The notes: a model not told the origin generated them from the sequence alone. Counted from the first letter of the stretch, positions 37,715-51,300 are shown. The stretch: DNA of 64,000 bases from Thunnus maccoyii (GCF_910596095.1 NC_056539.1:21877001-21941000); one strand, 5' to 3'. Numbers and translations: made by a program.

Positions 37715-40533
37715 CCATCTGACCCGGCGACTGTGAAGATCTGATTCCATGTGCTCTTTGTGCCGACTATTAGGTCAAGGTGTAAACATCATGTAAGCTA
37801 CTGGTGTGTGTGTGTGCATGTGTGTGTGTGCTCATGTGAGAGAATGACCTGAAAAGCTACTAAGCAGCATTACTTTGAATGATGTATTATTTTCTGTCCT
37901 CACATTGGGTAAGGTACGTTTAATCACCCAACAGACCTTCATGAAAATGATTAAATTTGGATTTGGAACTAACATTTTGTCCAAAAACTCTTAAGGGTCT
38001 TATGTTAAGAAACTTTCGACAGTTTTGTGTCAGTATTTGACCAACACAATTTAAAAGCCAAAAATGAGAAATCAGAAAAGTCCTGCTATGATATCTTCTG
38101 TCTTTGTGATTATCGTACACTTGCCCATTTGGAAATTTTAAGATTACTGGCAAACTAACTTAAATGATACCAGACTTCTCTTCCATACTAGTATTACCAA
38201 CATTAATAGCAGTTTATATTACATACTTAATATGATTCAATCTGTGTTATGTTATTACCAGTCAAGGGCTTAAGTTACAGACTGTACAAATAGCCTTTTT
38301 TTGATTTTATCCTTTATCAGCATAGGTGGCACCTGTTACAAAAAGTGGCTTTTTGCTGTGCAAAGGTATTAACTGGCTCAACTGTTAAAATGTTGTACAT
38401 TTTTATTGTGCAGGATTTTAGCTGTTATCCTTTTTTTTTATTTTTTTTTTGCTCTTTTAATTCTTGTAATATTTTCTTTGTCATAATTTTATTATTCAAA
38501 CAATCAAGAACACAACTAACTAAAAGATCTCTTCGTTTTATGTGTGTGTCTCCTCAAATCTACCTGTCAATGCACAGTAATGATTGCACAAATAAACACG
38601 AGTAGTGGATGTTTTTAACTTTGAATCAGTTACTCGTTTTTTTAAAATTGTCACTGCCCTTGTGTTTCCTGAGCTGAAACCCCCACTGACACACTAATTG
38701 TCCTCTCAGTCAACATAACAAACCAGTGTGGTCCTCTTACGGCAGCTACATAAATCATTAATGTGTGTGTGTGTGTCCATGGGGGTGTCAGTGTGTGCTG
38801 CTCTTTGTGTTAAACAAGTGCTGCATCTTGCATAAAAAACCAACACAGTAACATTTATCCTTGCATGGGATAACAGTCTTTAAAAAAGTGAAGATTTAAC
38901 TTCTGAGCCATAGTTCAAACCCTTACAAATCTGTGATTCACCAAAAAGTACTCAAACTACCAATTTGTCATGGTTGATACTGTCTCCAGTTGTTCATTTC
39001 AACTGCATTGCTGCACTTTTCAAAGCAGTATACATCAGACATCTGATTCTGCCGCTGAAATTAAATCAAGCTTAAAATTCTTGTTTTCCTGACTATCTAT
39101 GTGACCATTAACATGATGGTGGTGATGTCTGTCTTAAAATTGTTTCCTGTCTGCCTTAGTGAGTCTTTGTCCTGTTTTACCTGTACCAGTAAAAGCACAT
39201 TATATCGATGAAGTGCAATATAAATAGTCATCGGGGAATGTAGACATTTGTGTAGCTTTATGTGCATCCTTTATTAAAGGTGTGTCATTTTTTAAAAACA
39301 CCCCTCAGATGCTGTTTTTTAATGGGTTGATGTATTTCTATATCAAATTTACTGAAGTGCTGCCTCACATTATAAACTGTATCAATCCCCTCACACAGAT
39401 GCTTAAAGAGAAAACAGCTTTATATTAAAAAGAACGTTTATATTTACTTTTTATGCCAGTTGTGTTGCAAACTGAAGCAACCTCTTAGGACTCGTAGTGA
39501 TATTGAAGTTTTAGTTTTCAAATAATAAATGAAGATGATGCAATAATTTAAAGAAAAAAGGCTTCCAGTTCTGATTATAGCTGTAATCTGTATTTTTTTC
39601 TCATGTTCAAGTACATGCACAGCAGAGATGACGGAGCATTTTAGTTGGTGTTGACATCACAGATACATGGTATGCATCTTAAAGCACCAATCAAGCTTTT
39701 CTATTCTAAATTAGCCTTAAACCTATACTACATTATTCAGACTTGTGTCTATATTATTTTGATTCTCAGTCAACAAAGAATATTTGTATACTTGACTAAT
39801 ATAGTTTTCTGTCCCATCTGCCAGTCGCTATCTCTAGTGAAAGCAACGCTGCAGAAGCATTATTCTAAAACATGCCAATGCTGTATCCATTTCCTGATTC
39901 TGGCAATGATATGTTTAAGGAAGGTATTACTATATTTCATCACTGAAAAAAGTTAAGTTTTTGTATGTCCTAATGTTTCATAATAAAACAGATTCAGATA
40001 CATGTTTTATACAGATTGTAGGGTTTGGATGTACTGTGCAGTTTTACCAACTTCTGAGTCTGCAGAAGTTGATCAGTGCATAAAGTTGCAATACGCTGTT
40101 TTTCAAAAGGCAATATTAAGTATTTACAGTGTATAACATTTCCCAGATTACTGTCTCTTGACCAATGTTTTGTACATTTTGTAAGTTTTTTTTTTTGTTG
40201 TTTTTTTTAAGCACATAAATCAGAGCAGTTTTAATGCAGCTCTAACATTTTTCACCAAAACTCAAAGGCATGGGAAGTGGGATGAAACCAATATGACCCC
40301 ATGACACCCATCACTGTCTCAAAAAATGTATTAATATTGATTGACTTCCTGGCTCTTAAGAAAAATAGTAGTTAACTTGCTCTAGGTAGAACTTCATTTT
40401 CTGGTGGACATTTTTATTTTAATAAACATGTATCATTTATTTTACTATTTACAAGATATTTACTATATTTAGACTCTATATTTAGCTCACAAATTATGTC
40501 GAGCATCTTGAGCACAAAACATTCTTTCATTGT
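37715..40533 (+). other. klhl26 3' UTR and downstream region
   Basis: AT-rich sequence after the klhl26 stop, with TG runs at about 37804-37830 and 38761-38776. No exon was found. Candidate poly(A) hexamers AATAAA are at 38591-38596 and 39982-39987, allowing 3' UTRs of about 0.9 or 2.3 kb. Which one is used cannot be told from sequence. Confidence 0.5.
38591..38596 (+). promoter_or_regulatory. Candidate poly(A) signal of klhl26
   Basis: Canonical AATAAA about 880 bases after the klhl26 stop codon. A second AATAAA at 39982-39987 is an alternative. Confidence 0.4.
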
Positions 40534-41110
40534 CAGTGGTGTAAAGTAACTAAGTACATTTACTCAAGTACAGTACTTAAGTACAATTTTGAGGTACTTG
40601 TACTTGAGTACTTCCATTTTATGCTACTTTGTACTTTTTACTCCATTACAATTATTTGACAGCTGTAGTTACTTTTCAGATTAAATGTTTACATTAAATA
40701 ATATATGATAAGCTTATAAAATACAAAGAAAATGAAAGTTAAAGATTAAACCATTAGTTCCCAAACTTTTTGGCATGTAAGCCCCATGTGTAGTTGTGGG
40801 TCCATGTTATGTAACAGATGTTTGAGTTGTTATCAGTTCCACCAAATTAGTAATTGTTCGAGGCCCAAAGAGATAAAACTTTCCAATATTTCACAGTAAT
40901 GCAGTGTAGAGAAAAATCTGAAAAACGAATCAAACTTTGTGTGGCCGAATTTAGTTTTTTCTTCTTTCCTTTACCTTTAATACTTCAAGTAAATTTAACT
41001 GATAATACTTCTGTACTAAATGCAGGACTTTTACTTGTAATGGAGTAATTTTACATTGTGGTATTGCTACTTTTACTGAAGTAAAGGATCTGAGAACTTT
41101 TCCACCACTG
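40534..41110. mobile_element. hAT-type non-autonomous element with target duplication
   Basis: The left end CAGTGGTGTAAAGTAACTAA and the right end AACTTTTCCACCACTG are imperfect inverted repeats with the typical hAT CAGTGGTG terminus. The flanks carry an 8-bp duplication differing at one base (TTCATTGT at 40526-40533, TTCATAGT at 41111-41118). It contains AAGTACTTGTACTTGAGTA-like motifs and no transposase. Confidence 0.85.
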
Positions 41111-41164
41111 TTCATAGTGAATATTGTTTTGTATCATCGTATCAGATCGTACACATCTGCCAAC

Positions 41165-42316
41165 AGCTTGAGCAAACAACACTTTTTTTCCCATCACTTT
41201 ATTTATAGAAAGCATCACAACATGTGCAACATTAATACAATAACAGAAAACAAATAGGCATCATAATGAAATAAAGATAACATAAAGGACTTCACTTTCA
41301 TTTTGTTGATACGGTCAAGATGGTAACAGGACAAAAGATAAAAGTAATAATAAATAAATAAATAGAAAATAACAAAAAGTAGGCAACAAAATCAGATTTC
41401 TTAAAATAAATCTTGGAGTAACTAACTGTATGTGCACATTTCTCATTGTTTATCAGTTGGATAGACTCAAAATACTTTCTAAATTCAATCATGAAAAGTT
41501 CAAACGATGGGCGAGATCTTGAGAACTCAGATTTATGGATGTGAAATTTTCCCAGTAAAATTAATAAGTTGACAGAACTTTCTCGTTTTTGCTTTCATAG
41601 TTTAGTATTACATCCTTGGATTCCAGTTTAATTGAATGGTTGGTTTGAGTGTCAAAATAATCCTCAATTTTTTTTTTCCAGAATCCTGATGTATACTGAC
41701 ATTCATAAAGTAGATGTTTAGTTGTGTCTTCTTTTGTTTTATTTTACATAAATCACTTTTGTTATCGATACCCACAAATCAGCTTTATTGAAACAAATAT
41801 ACAACAAGTTTACAGTACCTTGTGTATACAACTACAAAAACACCAGGGGAAAGCTTAAAAATAAAGTTAAATAAATATCTTGTAAGCTACAGTGGTCATA
41901 TTTTTAAACAGCTTTTTTGTTTGTACATTCAGATATTGAAGAAATTATTCTGTTATATGGACAGTCAGCTCTGAAAAGTTTGGATTTTTGCTTAAGAATT
42001 TGGTATGTGAATATAAAATTTGGTCAAAATAGTAAGCAAATTAATCAAATTAATTTTTAATCAGATTCCTGCCATATTACGTGAATCCAAACAATACATT
42101 TTTCCAAAGTAATACTAAGTGAGGGGAGACATGATCAGCAATAAATCGTGACCATTTACTCCACAGTTGTTTTATATGGGGGCAAGACCGAAATAAACGT
42201 ATCAGCGTTTCTGTGAGCTCCCCACCAAAGGTGCAACTCACATCAATGCCTGTCTCGAGTTTCTGTGAAAAGCGACACACCACTTTCGTGCCGCTGACAG
42301 TGCGTGATGACGACAC
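41165..42316 (-). pseudogene. L1-like LINE 3' fragment, antisense
   Basis: The - strand at 42077-42316 encodes an open frame with the RT zinc-binding pattern CTFGGELTETLIRLFRSC, then W. This fits the C-X2-C/H-X3-C zf-RVT region found at the end of L1-clade ORF2, although the first cysteine pair is incomplete. Further down the same strand (41298-41492) a second remnant reads IEFRKYFESIQLIN, which I recognise as fish L1 ORF2 C-terminus. Stops interrupt it in between. It is 5' truncated, with its 3' end near 41165. Confidence 0.65.
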
Positions 42317-42373
42317 CAGAAGGCCCTAGCGTGGTGTGTAGCGTAACATTCCATTCAGAAGAAGAGGAGAAAG
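42230..42373 (+). promoter_or_regulatory. Probable crtc1 promoter / 5' UTR
   Basis: CpG-containing sequence directly upstream of the crtc1 ATG. It includes a CRE half-site-like TGACG at 42308-42312. The antisense L1-like fragment reaches into this interval. Activity is inferred from position only. Confidence 0.35.
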
Positions 42374-45300
42374 ATGGCGTCCTCGAACAATCCTCGCAAA
42401 TTTAGCGAAAAAATCGCTTTGCATAACCAGAAACAGGCGGAGGAGACGGCTGCATTTGAAGAAGTGATGAAAGACTTGAACATCACCAGAGCTGCACGGG
42501 TAAGACTTTCACACCCCGGATATTTACATTTTGTTGCATCGCTGTTTTGGCAGCTAGCGACCACTGCGGAGATAAATCTGACCGTTAGTGTAGCTAAAGT
42601 TAATATTAACGTCCTCAGCTGCTTCAGCGCATCACCACTCAATTATGATTTCACTCAGCCTGCAGAAAAACACACAATTAATTCAAATACAACAAGCCGC
42701 TTTGCGTTAAGTAGCTCAGCTAGCTTGCTGGGATTGTGAATGATGTGTCTGTGGCTGATTATGAACAGTCACTGCTGATGTTTCATTAGCAAACAAACCG
42801 TCTGACATGTAGCTGTATCACTGTTTAACAACGTGTTAGGCAGGTCAGCTGAAAGACACGAAACTGGAAACTGGAGCAGAGCTGGCTGAGATGTCTGAGA
42901 GGTTTTGTTGGCATTAGTTATGTTAACCAACCTTCCCAGCTGTGATTTCCCCCCACCCCCCCGTGAACCATCCACTACTGACTCAACGTTGGCCGTCGGT
43001 AGCATATTAACCACGTTTTTATTTTAACAACAAGCAAACATCAGAGTTTTTGTTAATAAGATTAGCCAGTTTTAGTTATATGTATATTCTTTTTCTTAGA
43101 TTTTTTAAAATTATTTACCAGAATCATGTTTGTATGTTTTTTTTCTGCATTTTTTTGTTTGTTTGTTTATGTTTGTGTTGATTTTTTTTGTTCTGGTAAG
43201 TAATAAAATAATAGTCAGCTTAGATTTTTTTTTTTTTTAATTTACCAGAAAAATGTTTGTATATTTTTGTTTGTTTGTTTTTGTTTGTGCAGTCTTGTGT
43301 AAGATGTTTGTATTGATTTGTTTGTTCTGGTAAATAATAATAAAAAAGAAATAGTCAGCTTTAATTATATCTATTTTTAGATGTTTTATTATTTACCAGA
43401 ACAATGTTTGTATATTTTGTTTGTCATTGTTGGTGTTTTTTTATTTTTGTTGTTGTCGTTGTTTTAAAAACTTTTTATTTGTGCCATACAGTTCAAACAT
43501 TCTATCATTTAATACATAAACATCTCCACATTCTCTTATATATCTTCACATATAAACTTCATAGTATAGAGACAGCATGTAGAGGGGGGAAAAGAGACAA
43601 CAAACATGGTATAACTGAAAAAATACTTATTTTTAAATAAATAAATGAAAAATAAAAATACACAAGAGCTAGCCAGCTCTTTGTTTTTGGCATAGCCAAT
43701 ATCCATCCATGGTGACCATCCATAAGACTGTCCATTTTCAGCTGTATTTCCGCTGTGACCTTTTCCATAATAAACACCTCCATTCACCTTTTTTTGCCAT
43801 TGTTTTATGTTTGAGGGTTGTGGCTGCAACTGTAAGATTATAATCATTCTTTTAGCTTTTAAAAGTAAGGTCCTTAATAAATTCATTTTCCTTTTCATCA
43901 GATAAATAGCTTTGGTTCAAAGTTTAGTTTTGTATCCAAAATCTGTTCTATTTCCTTTTCCTTATCCGCAGTTTTGGACAGGCCCATAATACATGTCAAA
44001 TGTCTGGTGGCCATGACCCCTCCAACATAATCGAGAAGAGTTTCCATATTTCGCCATTATGACCAGAGTTCTGAAATACCTGTTTTTGACCTTCCAGTCA
44101 AACTCCCTCAAATTTGGACTATTTGTTAGTTTATGAACAGACAGGCATGTTTCATCCCATTTGTTTTCAGAAATTACAGTGTTCAGTTCCAGTTCCCTTC
44201 TTCAATTTTTTTTTAAATTTTTTTACTATCCAAATCTTTATTGTTAAAATCATGTTGCAGTGCTCCATAGAATCTTGAAATAATTGTTTTCTTCAACTTT
44301 GTTGTTTTGTTTTGTCTTGTTTTTGTTAGTGCTTGTGCAGTCTTGCAGAGGATATTTGTGTTGATTTGTTTTGTTCTGGTAAATAATAAACAATTAGCCA
44401 GCTTTAAACAACCCACATGCTTCTGTTTTACTAGCTCTGTTTCATAGCTTTTTATGGAGAGTTTTAAGGGCTGAGGGTTAGGGTCTATATATAAATACAT
44501 AAATAATTTTATTATTAAATTCTTGAATAAATGAATGATTAATCATGCAATGTAATGCCTAATTGTCACCATAAATAAATAAATCGCAAATTAAATAAAA
44601 CAGACATTAAAAATATAAATGTTAAATCTATTTGTGTATTGAGTCATTTTTATATATATAAAATATATATATATTTATATATTTACATATTTGTACATAT
44701 TACATATTGTGTAACTTGCTGCAGCAAAATAAATATATGTGTGAACTTCATCCATCAAAAGTCAAACAATGAACAGTGTTACAGACCCAACAGGATCTGG
44801 GATCGTGAATACAGGTTCATTAATTTCTGTGTCAGTCAGGGTCGATATTATTCCAATTCATTCAGCGAAGCCCCCAATCTGATCTAAAAAAGCATAGGAA
44901 TTGGCATTTGCCTCCATTTGCTCAGCTACAGCCCACATATCTACCATGGTAGCATGAAAGATTTCATCAAGGTCCTGACCGGGTGCTGCCATCTTGAATT
45001 AGGCAAAAGTAGTAGATTCAAGTTCAACCACCAATCGCAGGGCAGAGTCCAACCCCTGACTTTTGATGGATGAAGTTGACGCATTTATTCATTTCACTTA
45101 AAAAAATCATAAATAGATAAATATGTGAATAAATAAATGACTATACGAATAAATAAATAAATATAGAAGTGTATATGTGTTATGTGTATATATATATATA
45201 AATGAATACATTTAGCATTTACATATTTAATGTCTTATTTAATTTGCGATTTATTTATTTATGGTGACAACTAAGCATTAAATTATGTAATTATTTATTC

Positions 45301-48300
45301 ATTTATTTAAGCATTTAATTACATGATTATTTAAGTATTTATGTATTTAGTTTCAGCCCTTAAAACCTACCATAGATTTAACTGTTAAACTCTACATCTG
45401 TTAACTTAAGTCAGGGTAAGTTTGGCAACTTTCTGTAAATAGTTGCTGATTAATCTGCTTATTATTTTATTGATAACATCACGTTGACGTCTGGGAAGCT
45501 GTGATGGGCATTTTATAGATGAAATGATTAGCATTTATACATTAAATCAATTAGAAGATGAATAGAATAATCTATAATGAAAATCTAATTTTCCTCGATT
45601 GAAATAGTGGAATGATCTGTTCTGTCCAACCAACACTCACAAACTGAAAGATATTGAGTTTACAATAATATAAAATAGAAAAAAGCATCTTCAGAGTTTA
45701 TAAGCAGGAACAAGACTTATTTGAAAAATGACTTAAATGACTAATCGATTATTAAAATTGTTGCAAATAAAGTTTCAGTGGACCAACTTATGGATTAACT
45801 GACTAATTGTCTCAGCTTTGTTAACCACAAAAGAATAAAACTCTTGTTGCCAGGAAACGTTTGGGCTAATTGTTGGCCCTATTGCTGGAAATGATGTCCA
45901 TTTACCACACGCTGCATCAGTGTTAACCTGAGCTGAACTGCCAGTTACTGCAGGGAAAACAATTAAATGAACAAGTTAGTTTTGTGGCCTCTGCCAGATT
46001 TCTTTTGTGTTGCCATCCAAACATCAATCCACTTCATTTGTTCATATCATTTGTTCATATCATTGTTGGTCATAACTGCAATCCATGAGAGGACTTCCAT
46101 CACAGTGTTTTTGTAATAACACACATGACTTTTGTGACTGGCTTTGCATCAAGACATGTGGCTAATGAAATGGGCCAGGTGTGTTACACGTTGAGTCTGA
46201 TTGTAATAACACCAAGCTGTCAGTCAGGTGTCACTTTCATCAGCTGATGTGATTTTTATTTGCTTTTGTCTATGTTGATTGTTCATGAAACAGCCACATG
46301 TGCCTGTCTCATCATGTTTCATCTGTCAAAATTGATTCCTTAATCTTTCACTTTCACCACCGTGGACTGGCAGGCATCACTCATTTTCAGCATCACTTTT
46401 TTTGTGTATCAGATCAATCATTCACTCATGCTTTCATGCAATTTTACTTTGCACAGTTGCAGTTACAGAAGACCCAGTATTTGCAACTAGGGCAGAATCG
46501 TGGACAGTACTATGGAGGCTCACTGCCCAATGTCAATCAGATTGGAAATGGCAACATTGACCTGCCTTTTCAGGTGAGCCCTTAGCCTCTCTCGGCTGGT
46601 AAATCAATGGTTTATTCTCGTTCAGTGTACCTTTTTGTTAGCTGTTGGTGAAAATATTGGATATAAAAAGGTTGCAGGTGCATCTCTAGTGTTGGTGAAA
46701 GATTGGCTTAAAACAGAGTTACCAATAAAGCCATTTAGGAAAGTGCAGGATTAGCTTAAGCTACAATGGCAGTACACCATCACAGTTGTGTAGTCAGACC
46801 AGGTTGTCTTATGGTTCAGGAGCGAAAGGAAGCCAGAAGTTTACTACAAGGTCACCAGTTCTGCCCTGCAGTGTAATTTGGTTCCTAAATTTTAAAGTAT
46901 ATCATTGCTTGTCATGGCTTTCCATCTTTAAATACATTTGCCAACTCAAGCATCAATATGGGGGGCCCATGGCTTGACTCATTTTGAAATGAACACATTT
47001 GCACCATTGATCCTAAGACATTTTTGGCACAATTTTTTGTGTAAGTAAGCTGTGTGGCTGGACTCATTGACCTGTGAGTGTGTTCACTCTAGAACTCGGT
47101 GCTGGATACCAGTCGGACAACCAGGCACCACGGGCTGGTGGAGCGTGTTTACCGTGACCGGAACCGCATCACGTCTCCTCACCGCCGGCCGCTGTCGGTC
47201 GACAAACATGGACGTCAGATATCCTTTTTTTTTGAAACGCATGTTGCTGAGGATGTGTTGACTATATTTGTTATTTCTTTGGGCATCTTGACAGTCATTT
47301 GGAAATACTTGAACCTCGGTCTGTTTAGCCTACCTCCAGTAATAGACAGGTTATGTTGTTTTAAGTCAGTTATCTTGAACGATTTAGATATTTCCAGAGA
47401 CATAACAGTCGTGTTGAGCCAATAGTCAACAATTGACAAAGTGCTAAACCTCTCCAGGTGGAATACATGTTTATTAGACTAATAAGACTGTGTTTTTTTT
47501 TTTATTCATAGGCGTACTAACCCTAAACGAGGTGTGCACCTGTGGGTTGTGAAGAATACATAAAAAACAATTATCATTTGAGACCTCAGGGAAGCAGATT
47601 AATTAACGGTGGTTTCTCAACACATAAAAAAACACCAGATGTCATGATAGAAAAAGGAGAAATCATGTCTGCTCAACCTCCACAGCGCTGCATAGTTCAA
47701 CATATTTGGACTGCATTTATAGACCATATTTATATAACGCTTTTCTAGTCTACCAACCACTCAAAGGACTTTACAACACATTCATCCATTCATACACTAA
47801 TGGCGGAGGCTGCCATGCAGGGTGCCAACCTGTTCATCAGGATTTCAAACAAATAATCCATTTACACCTGGCATTAACATGTGATCTGTATCTGGATACG
47901 TAATCTGGATATAGAAAAACATATGTTCATGCAAGATGTAAATGCAATCAGAACGCATTGTGGTCAGAATGCGATCGGATCGGCCAGACCACATCTGGAA
48001 ATGGTCAGGTGGCATTGTAATCAGATCTCAGACAGGTGTAAATGCAATCTGTACAGTGTGGTCACATTCATAAGAAAAAAATCGTCCCCGCAAGTGGAAA
48101 GGTCACCTCGCTCCGTCTCTTCCTGCCAGCTAAAGAAAGCTCCGTAAAAGCTACAAGTAGTCGTGGTAACTAGACATCTCCCCTCACAAAAAAGTGGGTG
48201 ATATCCGTACGTGGCAGCAGTTTCCTTGACCTGGGACACAATACGTTTGTTGACAAGTCTGCCAGCTCCGCCTGGCTAATTTGGATATTGAGATCCGATC

Positions 48301-51300
48301 ACAGCTGTGAAAACAAGAATATATTTAAATACCAAGTGTAAATGCAAAGACCTATTAATCAGATGTCATTATCCAGATAATGTATCCAGATACAGATCAC
48401 ATGTTAATACCAGGTGTAAATGGGGCCAAAGACTGAGGTGAACTGTTTGTTTCACATTTACAGAGAGATACTGAATGATACAATACGAGACGGTGCATTG
48501 TTAAACTCCTTTTGATAGTATTGTTCTTAGAAATGTGTTCCACCATTAGAATAACAAGAGACTGAAGCCTTATTCAATGTAACGGGATCCAAATAACACT
48601 TGTGTGTGGTAATCTATTATGTGTCAGGTCTATTAGCTTTAATCAGCCAAGAGGCATGAAAGTATGGATTAGCTCAGATCCATTTTTCATCCCCTCTAAC
48701 TTTATTACCCTTAACTAAATTCACATTGACAGCTGTCCTTACAGCTCAGTTTACCTCTCCCCACCGCCAGACACTAGCTGGAGAAGGTAAGCCATCTCCC
48801 CTTATCCATTTGCCAAAATGATACCCAGGACAAACACAGCTCCCAAAAATGAAATTACATGACACTGTACAGCTTCGTAGCTACAAAATGTCCAAACTCA
48901 GACGACATGAAGGCAGCCATACATGGACTGTATTATGGCAACTATATCTTTATATATATCTACTATATCACAAAGAGAATTGACAGAAGAACTGGCAGTG
49001 TGCCTTCATCAGGGATTTGGTTTGGATTTTGCTGACATCTCATCTTTCTAACACCTACAGGACAAATTCAGACTCCGCCTTACATCAGAGTGCCATGAAT
49101 CCTAAGCCCCAAGAGGTGTTTGCTGGGGGATCACAGGAGTTGCAGCCTAAACGAGGTAATGGAAGATCCAGTTACAAAGACACAGAGCTGCTTTTATTTA
49201 TTAATGCGCAGTGCGCTAATGCAAGCGGCAAACTTTAAATGACATGAAAGAGTTGATGTTGCAAAGAAGTTATGCTCCTGGTGTGCAATTGCAGATCTAG
49301 ACTCTCAGTGAAATATGTATGAAGTAAATGGATACTGATCTCTGGCAGAGAACTGCTTCAGTATGCTGTTTCAGTACTTAGATGGCTGTAGAGGAGCAAA
49401 ATCTCTGAATGGAGCTGACTCTGGGTGATCTACAGAGGAGGATCAATAATTCACTGTTATACATGGATTATGTCTTTTTCTGTGTGAGGCTCTGATATAA
49501 TGAAACCAAGATTGGCTGGCATCCACTCAGTCTGTCTAATGGTCACCTTGCTATTTTTAGACAGTAAGGAATCTTGTGCATAGCACTCTATTCTGCTTGA
49601 CTGGCTGGGATATTGATGACTCATTTCTTGCACTGATTTGAATTATGTATTTTGTCATAGCAAGCAACTGTGTCTTACTGTTTCACTAATTAGTACTGCT
49701 GCTAACAGTGCCTGGGACGGAGAATTCAGAGTCAAATGCAGACAAGGACGCGCAGAAACAGTTGTGGGATGACAAGAAGGTACTGATGGGGAAAAGAAAG
49801 GACTGCACACTTGTTATGATACATGTAAACCACTTCAGATTGGTTGCTCATGTTTATGTTTTGTCCTCAGGATGATTCATCAAAGCCCAACACATGTGAT
49901 GTTCCAGGAATCAAGTGAGTATATGATATTGTGTAAGATATTGTGTCCTATGATGGTTTAAATGCTATTTCAGAGGCTTTTTAATCCTGAAGAATATGAT
50001 GACAAAAACATTTTTGATTTGAAAAAAGGCAAAAATTAAAGAGTTGCATTATGGCGCAGAGTATCTTTGTCTTTAGTTGGAACGTTTCTATAGTTGTGTT
50101 GGTCAGTCGAAGCTTAGAGCTTGTACAGTGTCGTAGGAAAACAAAGCACAGTGATATCAGAGTGGTTTTTCTCATGCCTGATAGAACTTGTGTCTTTTAG
50201 TATATTCCCATCACCAGACCAGGAATTGAACCCATCCGTGCTCCCAGCTGCGCACAACACCGGCGGTTCGCTGCCTGATCTAACCAACATCCAGTTCCCT
50301 CCTCCGCTGTCCACCCCGCTGGACCCTGAGGACACCGTGGCCTTCCCCTCCCTCAGCTCGGCCAACAGCACAGGCAGCCTGACCACCAACCTCACCCACC
50401 TGGGCATCAGCGCTGCCAGCCATGGTAACAACCGCTGTTTGATCTTTGTAAGGTGGGGAGGGAAAACAGATGGTGTAAATTTCACAGCGCAAAGGAAAAG
50501 TGCTGTATACTGTCTACTTCATCTGCAGCTGAATACATTTTGTTATGAACATTGTTTAACAAAGACATTCATAACATTGTGTGGGAGAAAAGTTCCTGAT
50601 ATATTCAGATGTGTTTTGTTGAAGCAGATAGTATGCATTAGATTTTTGCTGTAGTTTCTGCATAGTCATGTAAATGAAGTACCTGGTTTAGTTTATCAAA
50701 TTAAAAGATAAAGAGAAACAACGATCTTTGGGAATCTCACAAATCAATTTCAAATCTTCGTGTCATGATTTGATTCAGAATCAATTCTTGATTCAAAACC
50801 TATTCTTGATTCTATAAATAGAAAGGCTCTTGCTCCACTGCACTGTGTCCTAAACCATTCAATCATGTCCTTTGTCGACTGAACTGCAATATGTAATATA
50901 GCTGGCAGTCAGGCTCACTGGGCTTGATGAAGGTCACTGTCTGGCAAACAGCTGAAGCAGATAAAAGTTTGTGCTTTTTGATTTAAAAAAAAGTTAACTG
51001 CATTTTTCTTCTTCCTGTACAAGAAAAACTAAATTAAAGTGTTATTTACTGATTAACATCACTGTAACATCATTGTATATATTAGTTAAATCTCCAGCAG
51101 TGGACAAACAGCCTCTTTGTTGCATCATTAGTACCAGGAAAAACCCGTCGTTATCCAAAACGCTGGACGGGGGCGCAGGGCTTTTGAAACGGAACAGATT
51201 ACCAACCCAGTTATTTTCTTCACTGGTTTAAGTTTTGTTGTGTTGCAGTGGGTGTTGGTCAGCTGGTGTCGTGTGTTTAGTACTGGAGTTTGGTGCTCCA

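Larger units (their letters stand above)
47219..48724 (+). other. U12-type AT-AC intron (crtc1 intron 3)
   Basis: The donor is ATATCCTTTT directly after codon CAG at 47218, the U12 AT-AC consensus. The acceptor is TTCAC before ATTGACAGC at 48725. A U12 branch site CCCTTAAC lies at 48708-48715, with its branch A at 48714, 11 bases before the exon. No GT donor exists at this point. The spliced frame (GRQ then [14 protein letters not shown]) agrees with CRTC1 (GRQADSCPYGTMYLSPP). Confidence 0.9.

Noticed and set aside
47052-47425. Open frames running from crtc1 exon 3 into the intron
   Set aside because: They read through the AT-AC donor at 47219; the conserved CRTC1 protein requires splicing there.
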